Shown one piece after another: positions 1-8,835 of a stretch of 64,000 nt of DNA. Within the stretch, counting starts at the first letter, position 1. Each line of letters starts with the position of its first letter. Source of the stretch: Acidaminococcus sp. (GTDB taxonomy: Bacteria > Bacillota > Negativicutes > Acidaminococcales > Acidaminococcaceae); NCBI GenBank assembly GCA_022482815.1, contig JAKVOM010000001.1, positions 2,993,043 to 3,057,042 of the forward strand. Direction: 5' to 3'. A program made the translations under genes and the position numbers. A model generated the notes under the pieces. It searched no databases, was not told the DNA's origin, and was given only the letters and a program-made list of their open reading frames with translations.

Positions 1-511
1 TTATGAGTTGTAGGATAACAGGAATCAGTCCGACAAAGCACCTGTAAAATCCAAACTAAACCCCAATCGAAGCAATAGAGACCTTCTTCCACGCCGCCCA
101 AGTTAAGCCAAACCGTTAGGTTTGGAATTCCTCTGGGACCTCCTTTCAAGCCGTTCTACGGCTTCGAAAGGAGGGGGCCCGCAGTCAGCACTGACGCTAA
201 GTCAGGGCTGACGATTGCGGGGGAGGATAGATTCTTTTCTTTCGGTGCTTGCGGTAGGTGATGGACCACTCTGCCGAAGGCTATTAATTACAGCCTTTCT
301 CAAGAATCCGCCAATGTAGCTGCCCGCACGATTGTACTAGCCACTACCCACTAACCACCATCCACTCTTTTGGCTCGGCCAAAAGCCATATGCCAAAAGC
401 GCCTTTTTTCAACGTTTTCCATCATTGAACTTCACACTTCAGTCACATCCCTATGGTAAAATGGGCTCCATATCATACCAGCGCGCTGTCAGCGCAGAAA
501 GGAAGGTTCCT
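1..511. other. Gene-free repeat-rich leader region
   Basis: No convincing gene is seen before the antiporter start at 512. Positions 140-235 hold a copy of the dispersed GGAGG-type element (TTCGAAAGGAGG arm, then a hairpin of CAGTCAGC/GCTGAC halves, then GGAGGATAG). Positions 300-415 hold a reverse-oriented copy of the heptad-like repeat tract that recurs on the other strand at 4915, 6420, 9640 and 21535. An in-frame upstream extension of the antiporter (425-511) is open but has no ribosome site, so I treat it as leader. Confidence 0.6.
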
Positions 512-2125
512 ATGACGCTTTCTATCCTCCTTACGGGATCGGTGATTCTTCTTTCTCTTATAATCCGTAAAGTTCTCAAGAAGACGCCGCTTCCTTCCCT
601 CCTTATTTTTATTCTTCTCGGGATGCTCTTTGGCGAAAATGGCCTTTTCCACATCCCCTTCGATAACTACGTGCTGGTAGACCAGATCTGCAGCAGCGCC
701 CTTGTCATCATCATGTTTTACGGTGGTTTCGGGACAAGCCTCAAAGCGGCCCGTCCCGTTCTCAAAGCATCGGCCCTTCTCTCAACGGCCGGGGTTGCCC
801 TGTCAGCCCTCTTTCTCGCTTTACTGGCACACAAAGTCCTGGGATTTTCCTATCTGGAATGTCTCCTGATTGGTTCCGTCATCTCATCGACGGACGCAGC
901 CTCGGTCTTTTCCATCCTGCGGACAAGCCATCTCTCCCTGAAATACCACACGGACTCCCTCCTCGAAGTAGAATCCGGTTCAAACGACCCGATGGCCTTC
1001 ATGCTGACATCGGTGACCGTTTCCCTTCTTTTAGGGTCACCCGTTTCTGTGCCGATTCTTATGGCGGAGCAGATTATTATCGGCAGCGTCATCGGACTCT
1101 TGAGCGGTTACCTTGCCATCAAGATTCTTCACAGGAATCTTCTGTCCGGCAGTGAAGCGCGGACACTTTTTCTTCTGTCCGTGATGCTCCTGTCCTATGC
1201 TGTGCCGCTCGCTTTGGGCGGCAACGGGTACCTTTCGACGTACCTCTGCGGCATCTACATCGGGAACGCACCCATGATCCAGAAACGTCACCTGGTTCAT
1301 TTCTTTGACGTTATGACCCAGGTAGCTCAGGTCATGATTTTCTTCCTGCTCGGTCTCGTCGTGACACCCGTAACGCTCCCGAGTGTCGTAGTCCCGGCAC
1401 TCATCCTGACACTTCTTTTGACGTTTATCGTACGGCCGGCCGTTGTTGCACTGCTGCTCCTGCCTTTCCGGGCACCACTTTCGCAGATTCTTCTCACAAG
1501 CTGGGCCGGACTTCGCGGAGCCGCGTCCATCGTGTTTGCTATTACGGCTATTCTGTCCGGTATCAACCTTTCCTTTAACCTCTTTAACCTGATTTTCTGC
1601 ATGGTGCTCCTGTCCATCTCGATTCAGGGAACGCTCCTTCCCGCCGTGGCAAAACGCCTTTCCATGATTGATGCCACATCCGACGTTGGAAAGACCTTTA
1701 CGGGCTATGCAGAGGATACAAACGTCACCTTCGGAAAAGTCCATATAAATGACAGCTGCGGCTGGGCGGGCAAGACCCTGCTCGAACTCAATTTACCGAC
1801 CGACCTCATTGTCGCCATGATCCTGCGGCGCGGCGGCATGGTCATCCCTACAGGCGCCACAAAACTCGAACCCGGCGACACCTTGATTCTCGGTACTCAT
1901 GATTTTCAGGGCGGCAGCTGGACCTTGGAAGAAGAAATCGCGACAGAGGGAACCTATCCCCTCAATACGCCCCTTGCTGAACTTTCTCTCGGCAAAAACC
2001 AGCGCATTCTCCTTATCCGCCGCGGTCCCCTTGCCCTCATTCCTTCAGGTACCAGCGTCCTTAAAGAAGGAGATATCCTCGTGCACTTGAAGGAGAATGA
2101 AGAGCATTCCGGGGAAAATGCGTAA
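512..2125 (+). CDS. CPA1-family K+(Na+)/H+ antiporter with C-terminal RCK_C domain
   Basis: Predicted inner-membrane monovalent cation/proton antiporter of the NhaP2/CvrA type (537 aa). The first ~390 residues are about a dozen hydrophobic segments with the CPA1 signatures SSTDAAS and VESGSNDP, the latter carrying the Asn-Asp pair used for ion exchange. The cytoplasmic tail has TrkA-C/RCK_C-like sequence (GKTLLELNLPTDLIVAMI and KLEPGDTLIL), followed by a second weaker half. Such domains usually gate transport by nucleotide or ion binding. I chose ATG 512 because GGAAGG lies just upstream; the longer start at 425 has no ribosome site. The gene stands alone. Substrate ion cannot be told from sequence. 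Confidence 0.9.
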   Translation: MTLSILLTGSVILLSLIIRKVLKKTPLPSLLIFILLGMLFGENGLFHIPFDNYVLVDQICSSALVIIMFYGGFGTSLKAARPVLKASALLSTAGVALSALFLALLAHKVLGFSYLECLLIGSVISSTDAASVFSILRTSHLSLKYHTDSLLEVESGSNDPMAFMLTSVTVSLLLGSPVSVPILMAEQIIIGSVIGLLSGYLAIKILHRNLLSGSEARTLFLLSVMLLSYAVPLALGGNGYLSTYLCGIYIGNAPMIQKRHLVHFFDVMTQVAQVMIFFLLGLVVTPVTLPSVVVPALILTLLLTFIVRPAVVALLLLPFRAPLSQILLTSWAGLRGAASIVFAITAILSGINLSFNLFNLIFCMVLLSISIQGTLLPAVAKRLSMIDATSDVGKTFTGYAEDTNVTFGKVHINDSCGWAGKTLLELNLPTDLIVAMILRRGGMVIPTGATKLEPGDTLILGTHDFQGGSWTLEEEIATEGTYPLNTPLAELSLGKNQRILLIRRGPLALIPSGTSVLKEGDILVHLKENEEHSGENA

Positions 2126-2149
2126 GTATTCCTTCGTGGTTCAAAGTTA

Positions 2150-2300
2150 AAAGTTGTGAGTTGTGAGTTGCGCAAACAAAAATTATTGCCAGAGCATAAG
2201 GCAGATAGCAAGTAGCAGTTAGCCGATAGCTGCAGATAGCGGAAAAGCGCCTTTGGCATGTAGCTTTTGGCACTTAGCCGAGCCTACGGCAGCGAGGAAG
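2150..2300. repeat. Heptad-like intergenic repeat tract, copy B
   Basis: A run of degenerate 7-base units (GCAGATA, GCAAGTA, GCAGTTA, GCCGATA, GCTGCAG) with no open frame. Close relatives occur at 300-415 (inverted), 4915-5045, 6420-6570, 9640-9745 and 21535-21850, always between genes. Confidence 0.65.
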
Positions 2301-2399
2301 AAGGGGCAAAAGAGCTACAGAGATTAACCATAGCAATACTTTATTTTGTTATAGCAAAATGACACAAAAGGTTTGAAAAATAAATATTAAGGGTCGTCA

Positions 2400-2640
2400 C
2401 CCACTGCAAGCGGTTCTCCCCTAACTTACTTTCCTCCCCCACTTCGTGGTCCGTCCTCCTTCCAGCGGAAGGAGGTTGTAGAGGAATTCCAAACCTTACG
2501 GTTTGGCTTAACTAAGGCGACGTCGAAGAGGGTCTCTAAAAAATTTATCGCAACGATTTTTTAATTTTCTTTTAGGCAAACCGACGCAAGGAGGTTTGGC
2601 TTCGGAAGGAGGAGAATCGCTTGCGATGGAGGGATAGCTT
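2400..2640. repeat. Dispersed GGAGGAGAATCGC element, long copy
   Basis: Shares the string GGAGGAGAATCGCTTGCGAT and the following GGAGG-ATAG with 11711-11742, and its flank (AAACC-TTACGGTTTGG, inverted) with 110-135. The copy near 140-235 has the same ends but a different middle. It lies only in intergenic space. Confidence 0.6.
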
Positions 2641-3005
2641 CTTTCAATAAAAAATAAGGCATACGCCCCATATAGGAACGTATGCCCCAATGCCACACCT
2701 CTTTTTAATTTTCTTTTTATGAACGGCACAGAAGATAAGCCCAGATGCAAGGAAGACGGGCGCGGGGCCCAGAAGATGTACACAAATAGTACCTCGATGG
2801 GTCACGCGCCCGTCTGACACAGCAGATGGGTTTATATTTCTGCGCCGGGCAGAAAAAGTTTCCTTAGAAAAAGCTCCGCAGCCGACAGCGCTCGAAACCA
2901 GTCGAGAACCTGGCGGCTGCGGGTGCCTTTAAATGCAGTAACTCAATGATAAGAACCATCCTAGCGTGCGAGGTCCTACCGAGCACCAGATTATCTGAGG
3001 TGCCT

Positions 3006-3887
3006 TTACTCACTCTGCCTGCTCAGTTCCCTATAAAACCGAATCAACTCCCTCATCCCCTCCGACCTATACTGCTGCCTCCTCCAGATAAGGCTCAGGC
3101 TGATTTTCATCGGTTCCTGAAAAGGCAGGAACCGGAGATTCGCGTCATGCGAAACCAGTTCCTTGTAAAGGAACCCCACAGCCTGCTGTTTCCTGACAAG
3201 CTGGAGCATTGTATAGAGCTGGGATGTACGGCACAGGATGTGGGGCTTCTGCCCCGCCCTGACAAAACGCTCCTGCAAAAGTTCCGACTGAAAGAAAAGT
3301 TCCGGCATCATGACCAGCTTTTCATTTCTCAGGTCTTTAGCCTGCACGGCCTCCCGTTCTGCCAGCGGATGGGTCCGGCTGACAATCGCGCCGGATTCCA
3401 GGATAGTTACGGGCACCGACTCAAAACCGTTCGGCACGGGCTGAGTATGAATGACAAAGGCCAGATCCAGAAGCTCGTGTTCCAATTCCTGTTCGACGAC
3501 CGCCCTCCGGTTTTCTGTGACTTCAAGGCGCAGCTCCGGATGATCACTTAAAAAATTTGCGTAAAGACTGGGTAAAAGCCATCCTCCCAGAATCGGTGGC
3601 ACGCCCAGCCGAATAGAATGCCGTTTAGCGCCGAGATCCTGCATGATGCTTACGAGCTTATCCGCATTTTCAGTGAGAGCACGGGACATTTTCAGGAGTC
3701 TTTCGCCCTCCGCCGTGAGTTCCATGCCCCGATACTGGCGGACAAAAAGCCCTACGCCGAATTCCTTTTCCAGCGCCCGGATTGCACTCGAAAGTGACGG
3801 CTGAGAAACGTGGAGAGCTTCTGCGGCCTGGGTCAAGTTGCCGCAGGCACAAACGGTCTGAAAATAACGCAGCTGTGTCAGATTCAT
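3006..3887 (-). CDS. LysR-family transcriptional regulator
   Basis: A 293-aa LysR-type regulator of typical length. The winged helix-turn-helix is at residues 1-60 (LTQLRYFQTVCACGNLTQAAEALHVSQPSLS broken across the recognition helix, then EKEFGVGLFVR). The rest is a periplasmic-binding-protein-like effector domain starting near residue 90 (IRLGVPP). AAGGAGG precedes the ATG. It is divergent from the DUF1275 membrane gene at 4092, the usual layout for a LysR protein and its target. A 25-bp palindrome sits directly upstream (3900-3924). The co-inducer is unknown. Confidence 0.93.
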   Translation of the reverse strand: MNLTQLRYFQTVCACGNLTQAAEALHVSQPSLSSAIRALEKEFGVGLFVRQYRGMELTAEGERLLKMSRALTENADKLVSIMQDLGAKRHSIRLGVPPILGGWLLPSLYANFLSDHPELRLEVTENRRAVVEQELEHELLDLAFVIHTQPVPNGFESVPVTILESGAIVSRTHPLAEREAVQAKDLRNEKLVMMPELFFQSELLQERFVRAGQKPHILCRTSQLYTMLQLVRKQQAVGFLYKELVSHDANLRFLPFQEPMKISLSLIWRRQQYRSEGMRELIRFYRELSRQSE

Positions 3888-3899
3888 AAAAGCCTCCTT

Positions 3900-3924
3900 A
3901 TGATATAGATTTATCTTATATCAT
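3900..3924. promoter_or_regulatory. Putative LysR operator palindrome
   Basis: Perfect 8-bp arms ATGATATA (3900-3907) and TATATCAT (3917-3924) around a 9-base AT-rich centre. It lies immediately upstream of the LysR ribosome site in the 204-bp divergent promoter. The size and interrupted symmetry fit a LysR T-N11-A type box. Binding is inferred. Confidence 0.5.
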
Positions 3925-4091
3925 TGTAGATAAAATATATTATACAAATTCCTTTTTTCATTCTATACTAAGAATCGAAAAAAGGAAGCCCCTTTTTCAA
4001 AAGTACTTCAAGATTCCGGTTCCCTTTGAGGGGGAACCGGACTGCGAAGCCAAAAAAATTATTCGAACTATCTTATTGAAAAGGAGTGAGG

Positions 4092-4790
4092 ATGATGACA
4101 ATGTGCACGACAACCGAGACGCTTCATAGCGCAAGAAAGTACGTATCGATCGGCCTGCGTTCTGATTCCTGGCCCCTGCTGTTTCTTATGACCTCCGTCG
4201 GCGGTTTTTCCGCTTCCTACAGTTTTCTGTCCCGCGGCGGCGTATTCGCCTTCGCTCAGACCGGTAACATCATCTACTCGGGACAAGTGATGGCAAGCGG
4301 TCACTTCATGCAGGTACTGACTTTCCTCTGCCCCGTCCTTTCCTACATGTTCGGGCTCTTTTTCTCCCAACAGCTGGAAAGCCGCTGCCAGGGTAAAGTC
4401 TCCTTCCAAAAGGCCATCCTTCTCCTTGAAAGCCTGCTAATGACCGTGACGGCGCTGCTTCCCGCATCCTACGCGAGTATCCGCCTTTCCCTCTGCCTGT
4501 TGGGTCTGGCATCAGGCCTTCAGATGGAAACCTTTCACCGGGTAAACTCCTGTGAATATACAAGCATCATGGTTATGGGCAATATGAAGCGCACTGTGGA
4601 AGCTTTTGGCGCTTATCTGACAGATCACCGCTCCGCTTCTCTTACAAAAGCCCTGATGTACGTTGTCATCAACGCCATCTTCTGTCTGGGCTCCGGCTGG
4701 GGCTTTGTCGTCACACGGGCACTGGGAGATAATGGTATCCTGCTTCCCGCCCTGCTGCTGGCATCAGCCGCCCTGATCCTGAGGGACTAA
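4092..4790 (+). CDS. YoaK/DUF1275 family membrane protein
   Basis: A 232-aa integral membrane protein with about six hydrophobic segments. Family features include the early GGFSASYSFL and the RGGVFAFAQTGNI stretch typical of DUF1275. The biochemical function of the family is not established. AAGGAG at 4081-4086 best fits ATG 4092 or 4095; the GTG at 4086 overlaps the ribosome site and is unlikely. It is divergent from the LysR gene and is its probable target. A strong terminator follows at 4873. Confidence 0.85.
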   Translation: MMTMCTTTETLHSARKYVSIGLRSDSWPLLFLMTSVGGFSASYSFLSRGGVFAFAQTGNIIYSGQVMASGHFMQVLTFLCPVLSYMFGLFFSQQLESRCQGKVSFQKAILLLESLLMTVTALLPASYASIRLSLCLLGLASGLQMETFHRVNSCEYTSIMVMGNMKRTVEAFGAYLTDHRSASLTKALMYVVINAIFCLGSGWGFVVTRALGDNGILLPALLLASAALILRD

Positions 4791-4872
4791 CGCAAAACCG
4801 AAAGAATATTCTGAGGCCTTTGCCGAATCCCTCTTCTAAAAATGCATATATCTTATATCCACCCTTTCCCTA

Positions 4873-4909
4873 GGGCACCGTCTGTTATTCCGTGGGCGGT
4901 GCCCTTTTT
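4873..4909 (+). terminator. Rho-independent terminator after DUF1275 gene
   Basis: Perfect 8-bp stem GGGCACCG (4873-4880) and CGGTGCCC (4897-4904), followed by TTTTT. Confidence 0.85.
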
Positions 4910-4914
4910 AGTTA

Positions 4915-5045
4915 AAAGAAGTGGTTAGATGTTAGTGTCTAGTGGGTAGTACACCCGTGCAGGCAGGTTGTTTGGGCAAAGCCCAAGGCAGATAGCAGAT
5001 GGCAGTTAGCAGATAGCTGCAGTTGGCATAAAAGCGCTTTTAGCC
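4915..5045. repeat. Heptad-like intergenic repeat tract, copy C
   Basis: Degenerate 7-base units (GTTAGAT, GTTAGTG, TCTAGTG, GGTAGTA, then GCAGATA, GCAGATG, GCAGTTA) of the same family as the tracts at 2150, 6420, 9640 and 21535. No gene is seen between 4791 and 5718. Confidence 0.65.
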
Positions 5046-5085
5046 GCTAACCTTAATGCAGAACACATTTTTTTATAATTTCAGA

Positions 5086-5109
5086 GCCAAATTGCTGCAG
5101 CAATTTGGC
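5086..5109. repeat. 24-bp perfect palindrome in dispersed element
   Basis: Two 12-base arms (GCCAAATTGCTG and its complement) meet with no spacer. The following GC-rich stretch (GGCGGACGGCGAGCTACGGG) resembles the GGCGGGCTAC part of the composite elements at 11532 and 21935, which also carry a palindrome at this place. It is probably a divergent copy of that family. Confidence 0.5.
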
Positions 5110-5176
5110 CTCCACAGGCGGACGGCGAGCTACGGGCGGTCGGCGGCTTTCAAGGTAGGTGTGAGGCAATTTTTCG

Positions 5177-5268
5177 TACGAAAAGAAGCGCCGACAAAAC
5201 TACCTTATTCAGGTTAGCGTTTTATCAGCGCAACAGCTACATTATTTGGCCTTACTTTTATTTTCGTC
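5177..5268. repeat. Duplicated copy of the HD-gene 3' end and terminator
   Basis: This ~90-bp stretch matches 5653-5749 closely (shared ACGAAAAGAA, CGCCGACAAAAC, GTTACATTAT-like and GCCTTACTTTT blocks). The 5653 copy comprises the last codons and terminator of the HD-domain gene. Here the terminator stem is degraded (GTTTTATCAGCG in place of GTTTTGTCGGCG). It looks like a relic of a duplicated or moved gene end. Confidence 0.65.
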
Positions 5269-5665
5269 TCGAGTGTAAGTCAAGCTTTTGTCAACAACGA
5301 GAGATCAGCGCAGATGCGTGAAGATGGCACGTTGAATTAGTCATCGGTTCCCTTATATCTGCGCCCATCTTCTGTGCCGTCCATAAAAAGATGTTGTGAG
5401 ATGGAGTGAAGTGTGATGAATGTTACCTGAGAAAAAAATAACGCCGCTTTTGGCGGCTGTTTGTAATACATTAACACTTTATGAGAATTTTGCGTCTAAT
5501 TGCAGTAAGCGAATAATATTACCTGCCATTTCCATTGTCGATTTTGTGGATTGCTGCAAGACGGGTTCAAGCACAAGGAAGAAAGGATTGCAGCCAGGAG
5601 GCGTACGGTTTTGGGTACGTCGACTGGATTGCAATTCTTTCTGACACAGTGATTACGAAAAGAAT

Positions 5666-5707
5666 CGCCGACAAAACAACCTAGTTCAAGTTAGTGTTTT
5701 GTCGGCG
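5666..5707 (-). terminator. Terminator of the HD-domain gene
   Basis: Perfect 12-bp stem CGCCGACAAAAC (5666-5677) and GTTTTGTCGGCG (5696-5707). It sits just past the stop codon of the minus-strand gene at 5719, with T-rich sequence following on the minus strand. Confidence 0.85.
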
Positions 5708-5718
5708 CAATAGTTACA

Positions 5719-6336
5719 TTATCTAGCCTTACTTTTGTTTATTTTCGTCTGCTTGACGGCATCCTCCCAAAGGCTCTTTCCCACAGTCTCTTTTACCAAA
5801 TCCTTGGCATATTGGACAAGGGTCTTGGACCAGGGTGTCCGCAGATATTTCGTATCGAGGGCTGTCGGAGAAATGCGCCAGCGGTCAAGGGCGTCGGCGT
5901 CCTTAAAAAGATCGTAGAGAGGAATTGCATCGGCAAGGCCTTTTTCACGGAAAGCATTCTTTCCGATGCCGTCATCACGGTCATGATAGGCCATGATAAG
6001 GTAGACGCGCTCATCAAAATCCACCAGGCCGCGGTCGCAAAAACTCCTGTAATTTTCGGCAGCCCGGGCACCGTGTCCCACATCCCGCGTATCATCCTGG
6101 CGGCGCGAATCATGAAATACGGAAGCCTTGCACAGCACCGTAATCCCGTCTTCATCCAAGTTCGCCATCTTTGCCATCTTAAGATTATAAAGAAGCACGT
6201 GCGCACAGTGATTCTTCGTATGCAGCACGCTGACAAATTTCCCAAATTCGATATTTTTCATCATGAAGGAATACCACTTGTAGAAACGCTGCTGGATTTC
6301 CTGTGGTTCTTCATGAAGAGCTCTATCCAGAAACAT
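5719..6336 (-). CDS. HD-domain phosphohydrolase-like protein
   Basis: A 205-aa soluble protein with the metal-binding pattern of the HD superfamily: His43/His46, the HD pair at residues 75-76 (VFHDSRRQDD), His88, His118-Asp119 (AYHDRDD), and the closing DADALD motif near 146-151. Such proteins hydrolyse phosphomonoesters or nucleotides, but the substrate cannot be predicted. It is a single gene with its own terminator (5666-5707). A relic of its 3' end is found upstream at 5177-5268. Confidence 0.82.
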   Translation of the reverse strand: MFLDRALHEEPQEIQQRFYKWYSFMMKNIEFGKFVSVLHTKNHCAHVLLYNLKMAKMANLDEDGITVLCKASVFHDSRRQDDTRDVGHGARAAENYRSFCDRGLVDFDERVYLIMAYHDRDDGIGKNAFREKGLADAIPLYDLFKDADALDRWRISPTALDTKYLRTPWSKTLVQYAKDLVKETVGKSLWEDAVKQTKINKSKAR

Positions 6337-6419
6337 ACTTTTCCATCTCCTACATTATCTCTCCATACCATGTGTCGTATGTATCCATCTTACATCTTTT
6401 GGAGGGAAAAGACAAAAGC

Positions 6420-6570
6420 GCCTTTTGCTTTTGGCATTTGGCATGTAGCCGTGTCTGCAGAGAGTGGAGAGTGGTTAGTACTCCCGTGCAGGCAGCTTGT
6501 TGGGCAAAACATAAGGCAGAAAGCAAATTGCATTTAGCCGCAGTTAGCGGAAAAGCGCATTTGGCATTTT
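6420..6570. repeat. Heptad-like intergenic repeat tract, copy D
   Basis: Same family as 4915-5045 and 21535-21850: GAGTGGTTAGTACTCCCGTG, then GCAGAAA, GCAAATT, GCATTTA, GCCGCAG, TTAGCGG units. It fills the gap between the HD gene and the terminator at 6669. Confidence 0.65.
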
Positions 6571-6668
6571 TTAGTCCGGCCGTCGATAAAATGATCCGTT
6601 TTTTCACGGCACTGAATCATTTGTACCAAAAATCACCGCTTCCGTAAAGCAGCTTCCACAATAATACA

Positions 6669-6710
6669 AAACAGACCTTTCCGATTCGAAGCCATCGGAA
6701 AGGTCTGTTT
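6669..6710 (-). terminator. Strong hairpin terminator of the disrupted secreted-protein gene
   Basis: Perfect 17-bp arms AAACAGACCTTTCCGAT (6669-6685) and complement (6694-6710) with an 8-base loop. It lies about 100 bp past the reconstructed minus-strand stop at 6809 and is T-rich on both sides, so it may work in both directions. Confidence 0.8.
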
Positions 6711-6962
6711 GTTTAATGAAATGAGCTTTATGTCACAGCCCATTCGGTCAGAAATTTTCTTTACTTTTATACGAGCCTGCGATTTTGCTTCTCAGAAGAA
6801 ACCGGCTCTTAATCCAAACTGCTTCTCATGCCCGTATAATCAGCAATCTGCCAGAAAATGTAGCTTAACATGCCTCTGTCATCATCCAGGTAATTTTGAG
6901 TCATATCTCTGCCATTCTCCGTAGCACGATCAAGGAAAACGAGTCTTTTACCATTTCTTTTA

Positions 6963-8421
6963 GGTTCTTCACGGAAATTTGTGGACTAAAAGACATTTGA
7001 CTATTGAAAAAGGACATTAACTCCTCCAAAATATAATCGTCGAAACCATACCTTGGGAGGAGAAAATGTCCCTTACTAATTACACTATTCAAAATAATGC
7101 AGAATGTCAAGATGTCTTTTACAATGTCTTCATGCCGGAAGACCCTTTTGATGACAGCCAGGAGATTGTTATTTGCAGTGAAAAGAAATATACTGACTTC
7201 CGTTGTCCTAAATGTGGTCAGAAAATGTATTCTTACGAGCCATTTTCCACCTACTTGAAAAGTTTTCCTGCGTATCCTGAGCATACCAGGATGATCCGCT
7301 TTGAAGGGCATCGCTTCCGTTGCTCCTGCTGCCATGCAACCATCACTGAGCCTATTCCCTTTAAATATCCAGGAACTCGCATTACCATGAGAGCTTCTCT
7401 CTGGATTGAGACGCTGCTTCGTAATGGAATCCCTGCCAATGCAATTGCCAAGATGTCAGGAATTCACTGGAGCACAATTCGCTATGTCCACAAACAGCTC
7501 ATGGACGAATCTCTCGATAAATATGAAATGGAATTGGGGCTGACCTCTTACAAGCCCCGTTTCCTGGCCATCGATGAGTTTGCTATCCATAAGGGACACA
7601 CCTATGCCACTTGCGTCATGGATTTAGCGACAGGTTATATTCTCTGGGTCGGCAGAGGTCGGGCGATAGCTGACTTCGAGCATTTCTTCAAGGAATATGA
7701 TCAGACAAAGCTGACAGAGGTCAAGGCAGTCGCCATGGATATGAACGCTTCCTACAACAAGCTGGTACAAGAACATCTGCCGCAAGCTAAGGTCGTGTAT
7801 GATCGTTACCACATGCAGGCTCAATTCGGGAAGGAAGTATTAGGTGTAGTAAGACTTGATGAGGCCAGAATGCATAAGGATAACGCCAACGACATGCAAG
7901 AAGCATTAAAAGACGCAAGTGCTGAAGACAAGCCGGCTTTGAAAGAGCGGATATCCGAGGAAAAGAAGAACTACCGCACATTGAAGAAAGTCCGCTGGCC
8001 GTTACTCACCAATGAAGATAAGCTGAATCCTAAGAGCAAAGAAGCGTTGCAGGCCATCTTTGCAGAGCACGAGGATCTGGCAATATGTTATTCCATGAAG
8101 GAAGAGATGATAGCCCTCTATGAATTAAGGGACTATGACAAGGCTCTTGCAGGATGGAAGCGCTGGTTTGAAGCAGCACTGGGCAGCGGGATTCCGGCCC
8201 TGGTTAGGTTTGCTAAGATTAAGTTGCCAAGGATAGACGGACTGGTGAACCATGCCCTGTACCCGATAAACACAGGGAAGCTTGAGGGTTTCAACAACAA
8301 GATTAAAGTGGCCAAAAGAAGAGCGTACGGATACAGAGATGATGAGTACTTTTTCACGTTAATTCGCTACCTCTCAATTCCAACCGTAAGAGGTATACTC
8401 CCGAAAAAAACGTGAAGAACC
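6963..8421 (+). mobile_element. ISL3-family insertion sequence, 1459 bp, apparently intact
   Basis: The inverted ends begin GGTTCTTCACG (6963-6973) and close CGTGAAGAACC (8411-8421), with weaker matching further in. The element contains one full-length transposase gene (7066-8415) and is flanked by an 8-bp direct repeat, the size normal for this family. It sits inside a minus-strand secreted-protein gene, with the transposase reading the opposite way. Confidence 0.93.
7066..8415 (+). CDS. ISL3 family transposase
   Basis: A 449-aa DDE transposase of the IS204/IS1001/IS1096/IS1165 type. It has an N-terminal zinc-binding region (CPKC at 47-50 and CSCC at 86-89), a helix-turn-helix near 120-140 (IPANAIAKMSGIHWSTIRYV), catalytic Asp170 (FLAIDEF) and Asp225 (AVAMDMNASY), and a late Glu in KLEGFNNKIK. 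Length and motifs are complete, so the element may be active. GGGAGGAG precedes the ATG. The stop lies 6 bp from the right inverted repeat end region. Confidence 0.95.
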   Translation: MSLTNYTIQNNAECQDVFYNVFMPEDPFDDSQEIVICSEKKYTDFRCPKCGQKMYSYEPFSTYLKSFPAYPEHTRMIRFEGHRFRCSCCHATITEPIPFKYPGTRITMRASLWIETLLRNGIPANAIAKMSGIHWSTIRYVHKQLMDESLDKYEMELGLTSYKPRFLAIDEFAIHKGHTYATCVMDLATGYILWVGRGRAIADFEHFFKEYDQTKLTEVKAVAMDMNASYNKLVQEHLPQAKVVYDRYHMQAQFGKEVLGVVRLDEARMHKDNANDMQEALKDASAEDKPALKERISEEKKNYRTLKKVRWPLLTNEDKLNPKSKEALQAIFAEHEDLAICYSMKEEMIALYELRDYDKALAGWKRWFEAALGSGIPALVRFAKIKLPRIDGLVNHALYPINTGKLEGFNNKIKVAKRRAYGYRDDEYFFTLIRYLSIPTVRGILPKKT

Positions 8422-8835
8422 TTCTTTTATAGGTTTTAAAAACAAAAGTGATTTTAGAAAGATGAGCAGGACTTCCGTCCGATTGTGCACCGCCGTACGG
8501 GCTATAAACTAAGGCAGACAAGGTAGCAATGTTCCCATCACTGGCAGCATAGCAGCTGGTAGTATCCAAATAAAACGTACTTGCATCATTTGCACCTACA
8601 AGAGGATATTTGCCATAGAGCATATCACTGTACGGAAGCTGACTTGCCGGAAGATTTCTCATTGCATAAGCTGCTTTGGGCGTACCAGAAATAAAAAAGC
8701 CAAGGCAGACAGCAAGTGCACCGATAAAACACATTATTTTTTTCATTTGATTTCCCCTTTCCCAAGGTCTCGTTGTAAACAGCCGCGCCCCAGGCGCCGC
8801 CGAAAATACATCGTAGCTATTTTATGCAAAGCGTC

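Larger units (their letters stand above)
2126..3005. other. Long intergenic region with repeats and three hairpins
   Basis: No gene is supported. It contains a heptad-like tract (2150-2300), a dispersed GGAGGAGAATCGC element (about 2400-2640), and three strong inverted repeats: GGCATACG at 2658-2665 with CGTATGCC at 2679-2686; AGACGGGCGCG at 2754-2764 with its complement at 2805-2815; CCGCAGCCG at 2876-2884 with CGGCTGCGG at 2914-2922. None is followed by a clear T-run, so they are not obvious terminators. I looked for T-box and other riboswitch signatures and saw none. Confidence 0.5.
6955..8429. repeat. 8-bp target-site duplication of the IS
   Basis: TTCTTTTA occurs at 6955-6962 and again at 8422-8429, directly abutting the two inverted repeats of the IS. 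Perfect identity indicates a recent or at least unscarred insertion. Confidence 0.9.
6809..8746 (-). pseudogene. Small secreted protein gene split by an ISL3-type IS
   Basis: The 5' part is 8422-8746 (signal peptide MKKIMCFIGALAVCLGFFIS, then AAYA cleavage-like site). The 3' part is 6809-6962. Removing the IS and one copy of the 8-bp target duplication gives one uninterrupted frame of about 156 aa, reading KTYKR then NGKRLVFLDRATENGRDM and ending MRSSLD before TAA. As it stands the frame runs into the IS and ends 25 residues later. The reconstructed length is close to that of the next gene, which has the same signal-peptide-plus-YLD layout, so they are probably paralogues. Function unknown; predicted exported. 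Confidence 0.85.

Noticed and set aside
2754..2922. Possible T-box or riboswitch upstream of LysR/antiporter
   Set aside because: No T-box sequence or known aptamer core was found, and neither neighbouring gene is placed to be controlled by it.
5420..5644. Plus-strand frame of 74 codons
   Set aside because: No ribosome site, no recognisable protein features, and it lies between repeat copies.
6709..6924. Plus-strand frame of 71 codons left of the IS
   Set aside because: It lies antisense to the rebuilt 3' end of the secreted-protein gene and begins inside its terminator; no ribosome site.
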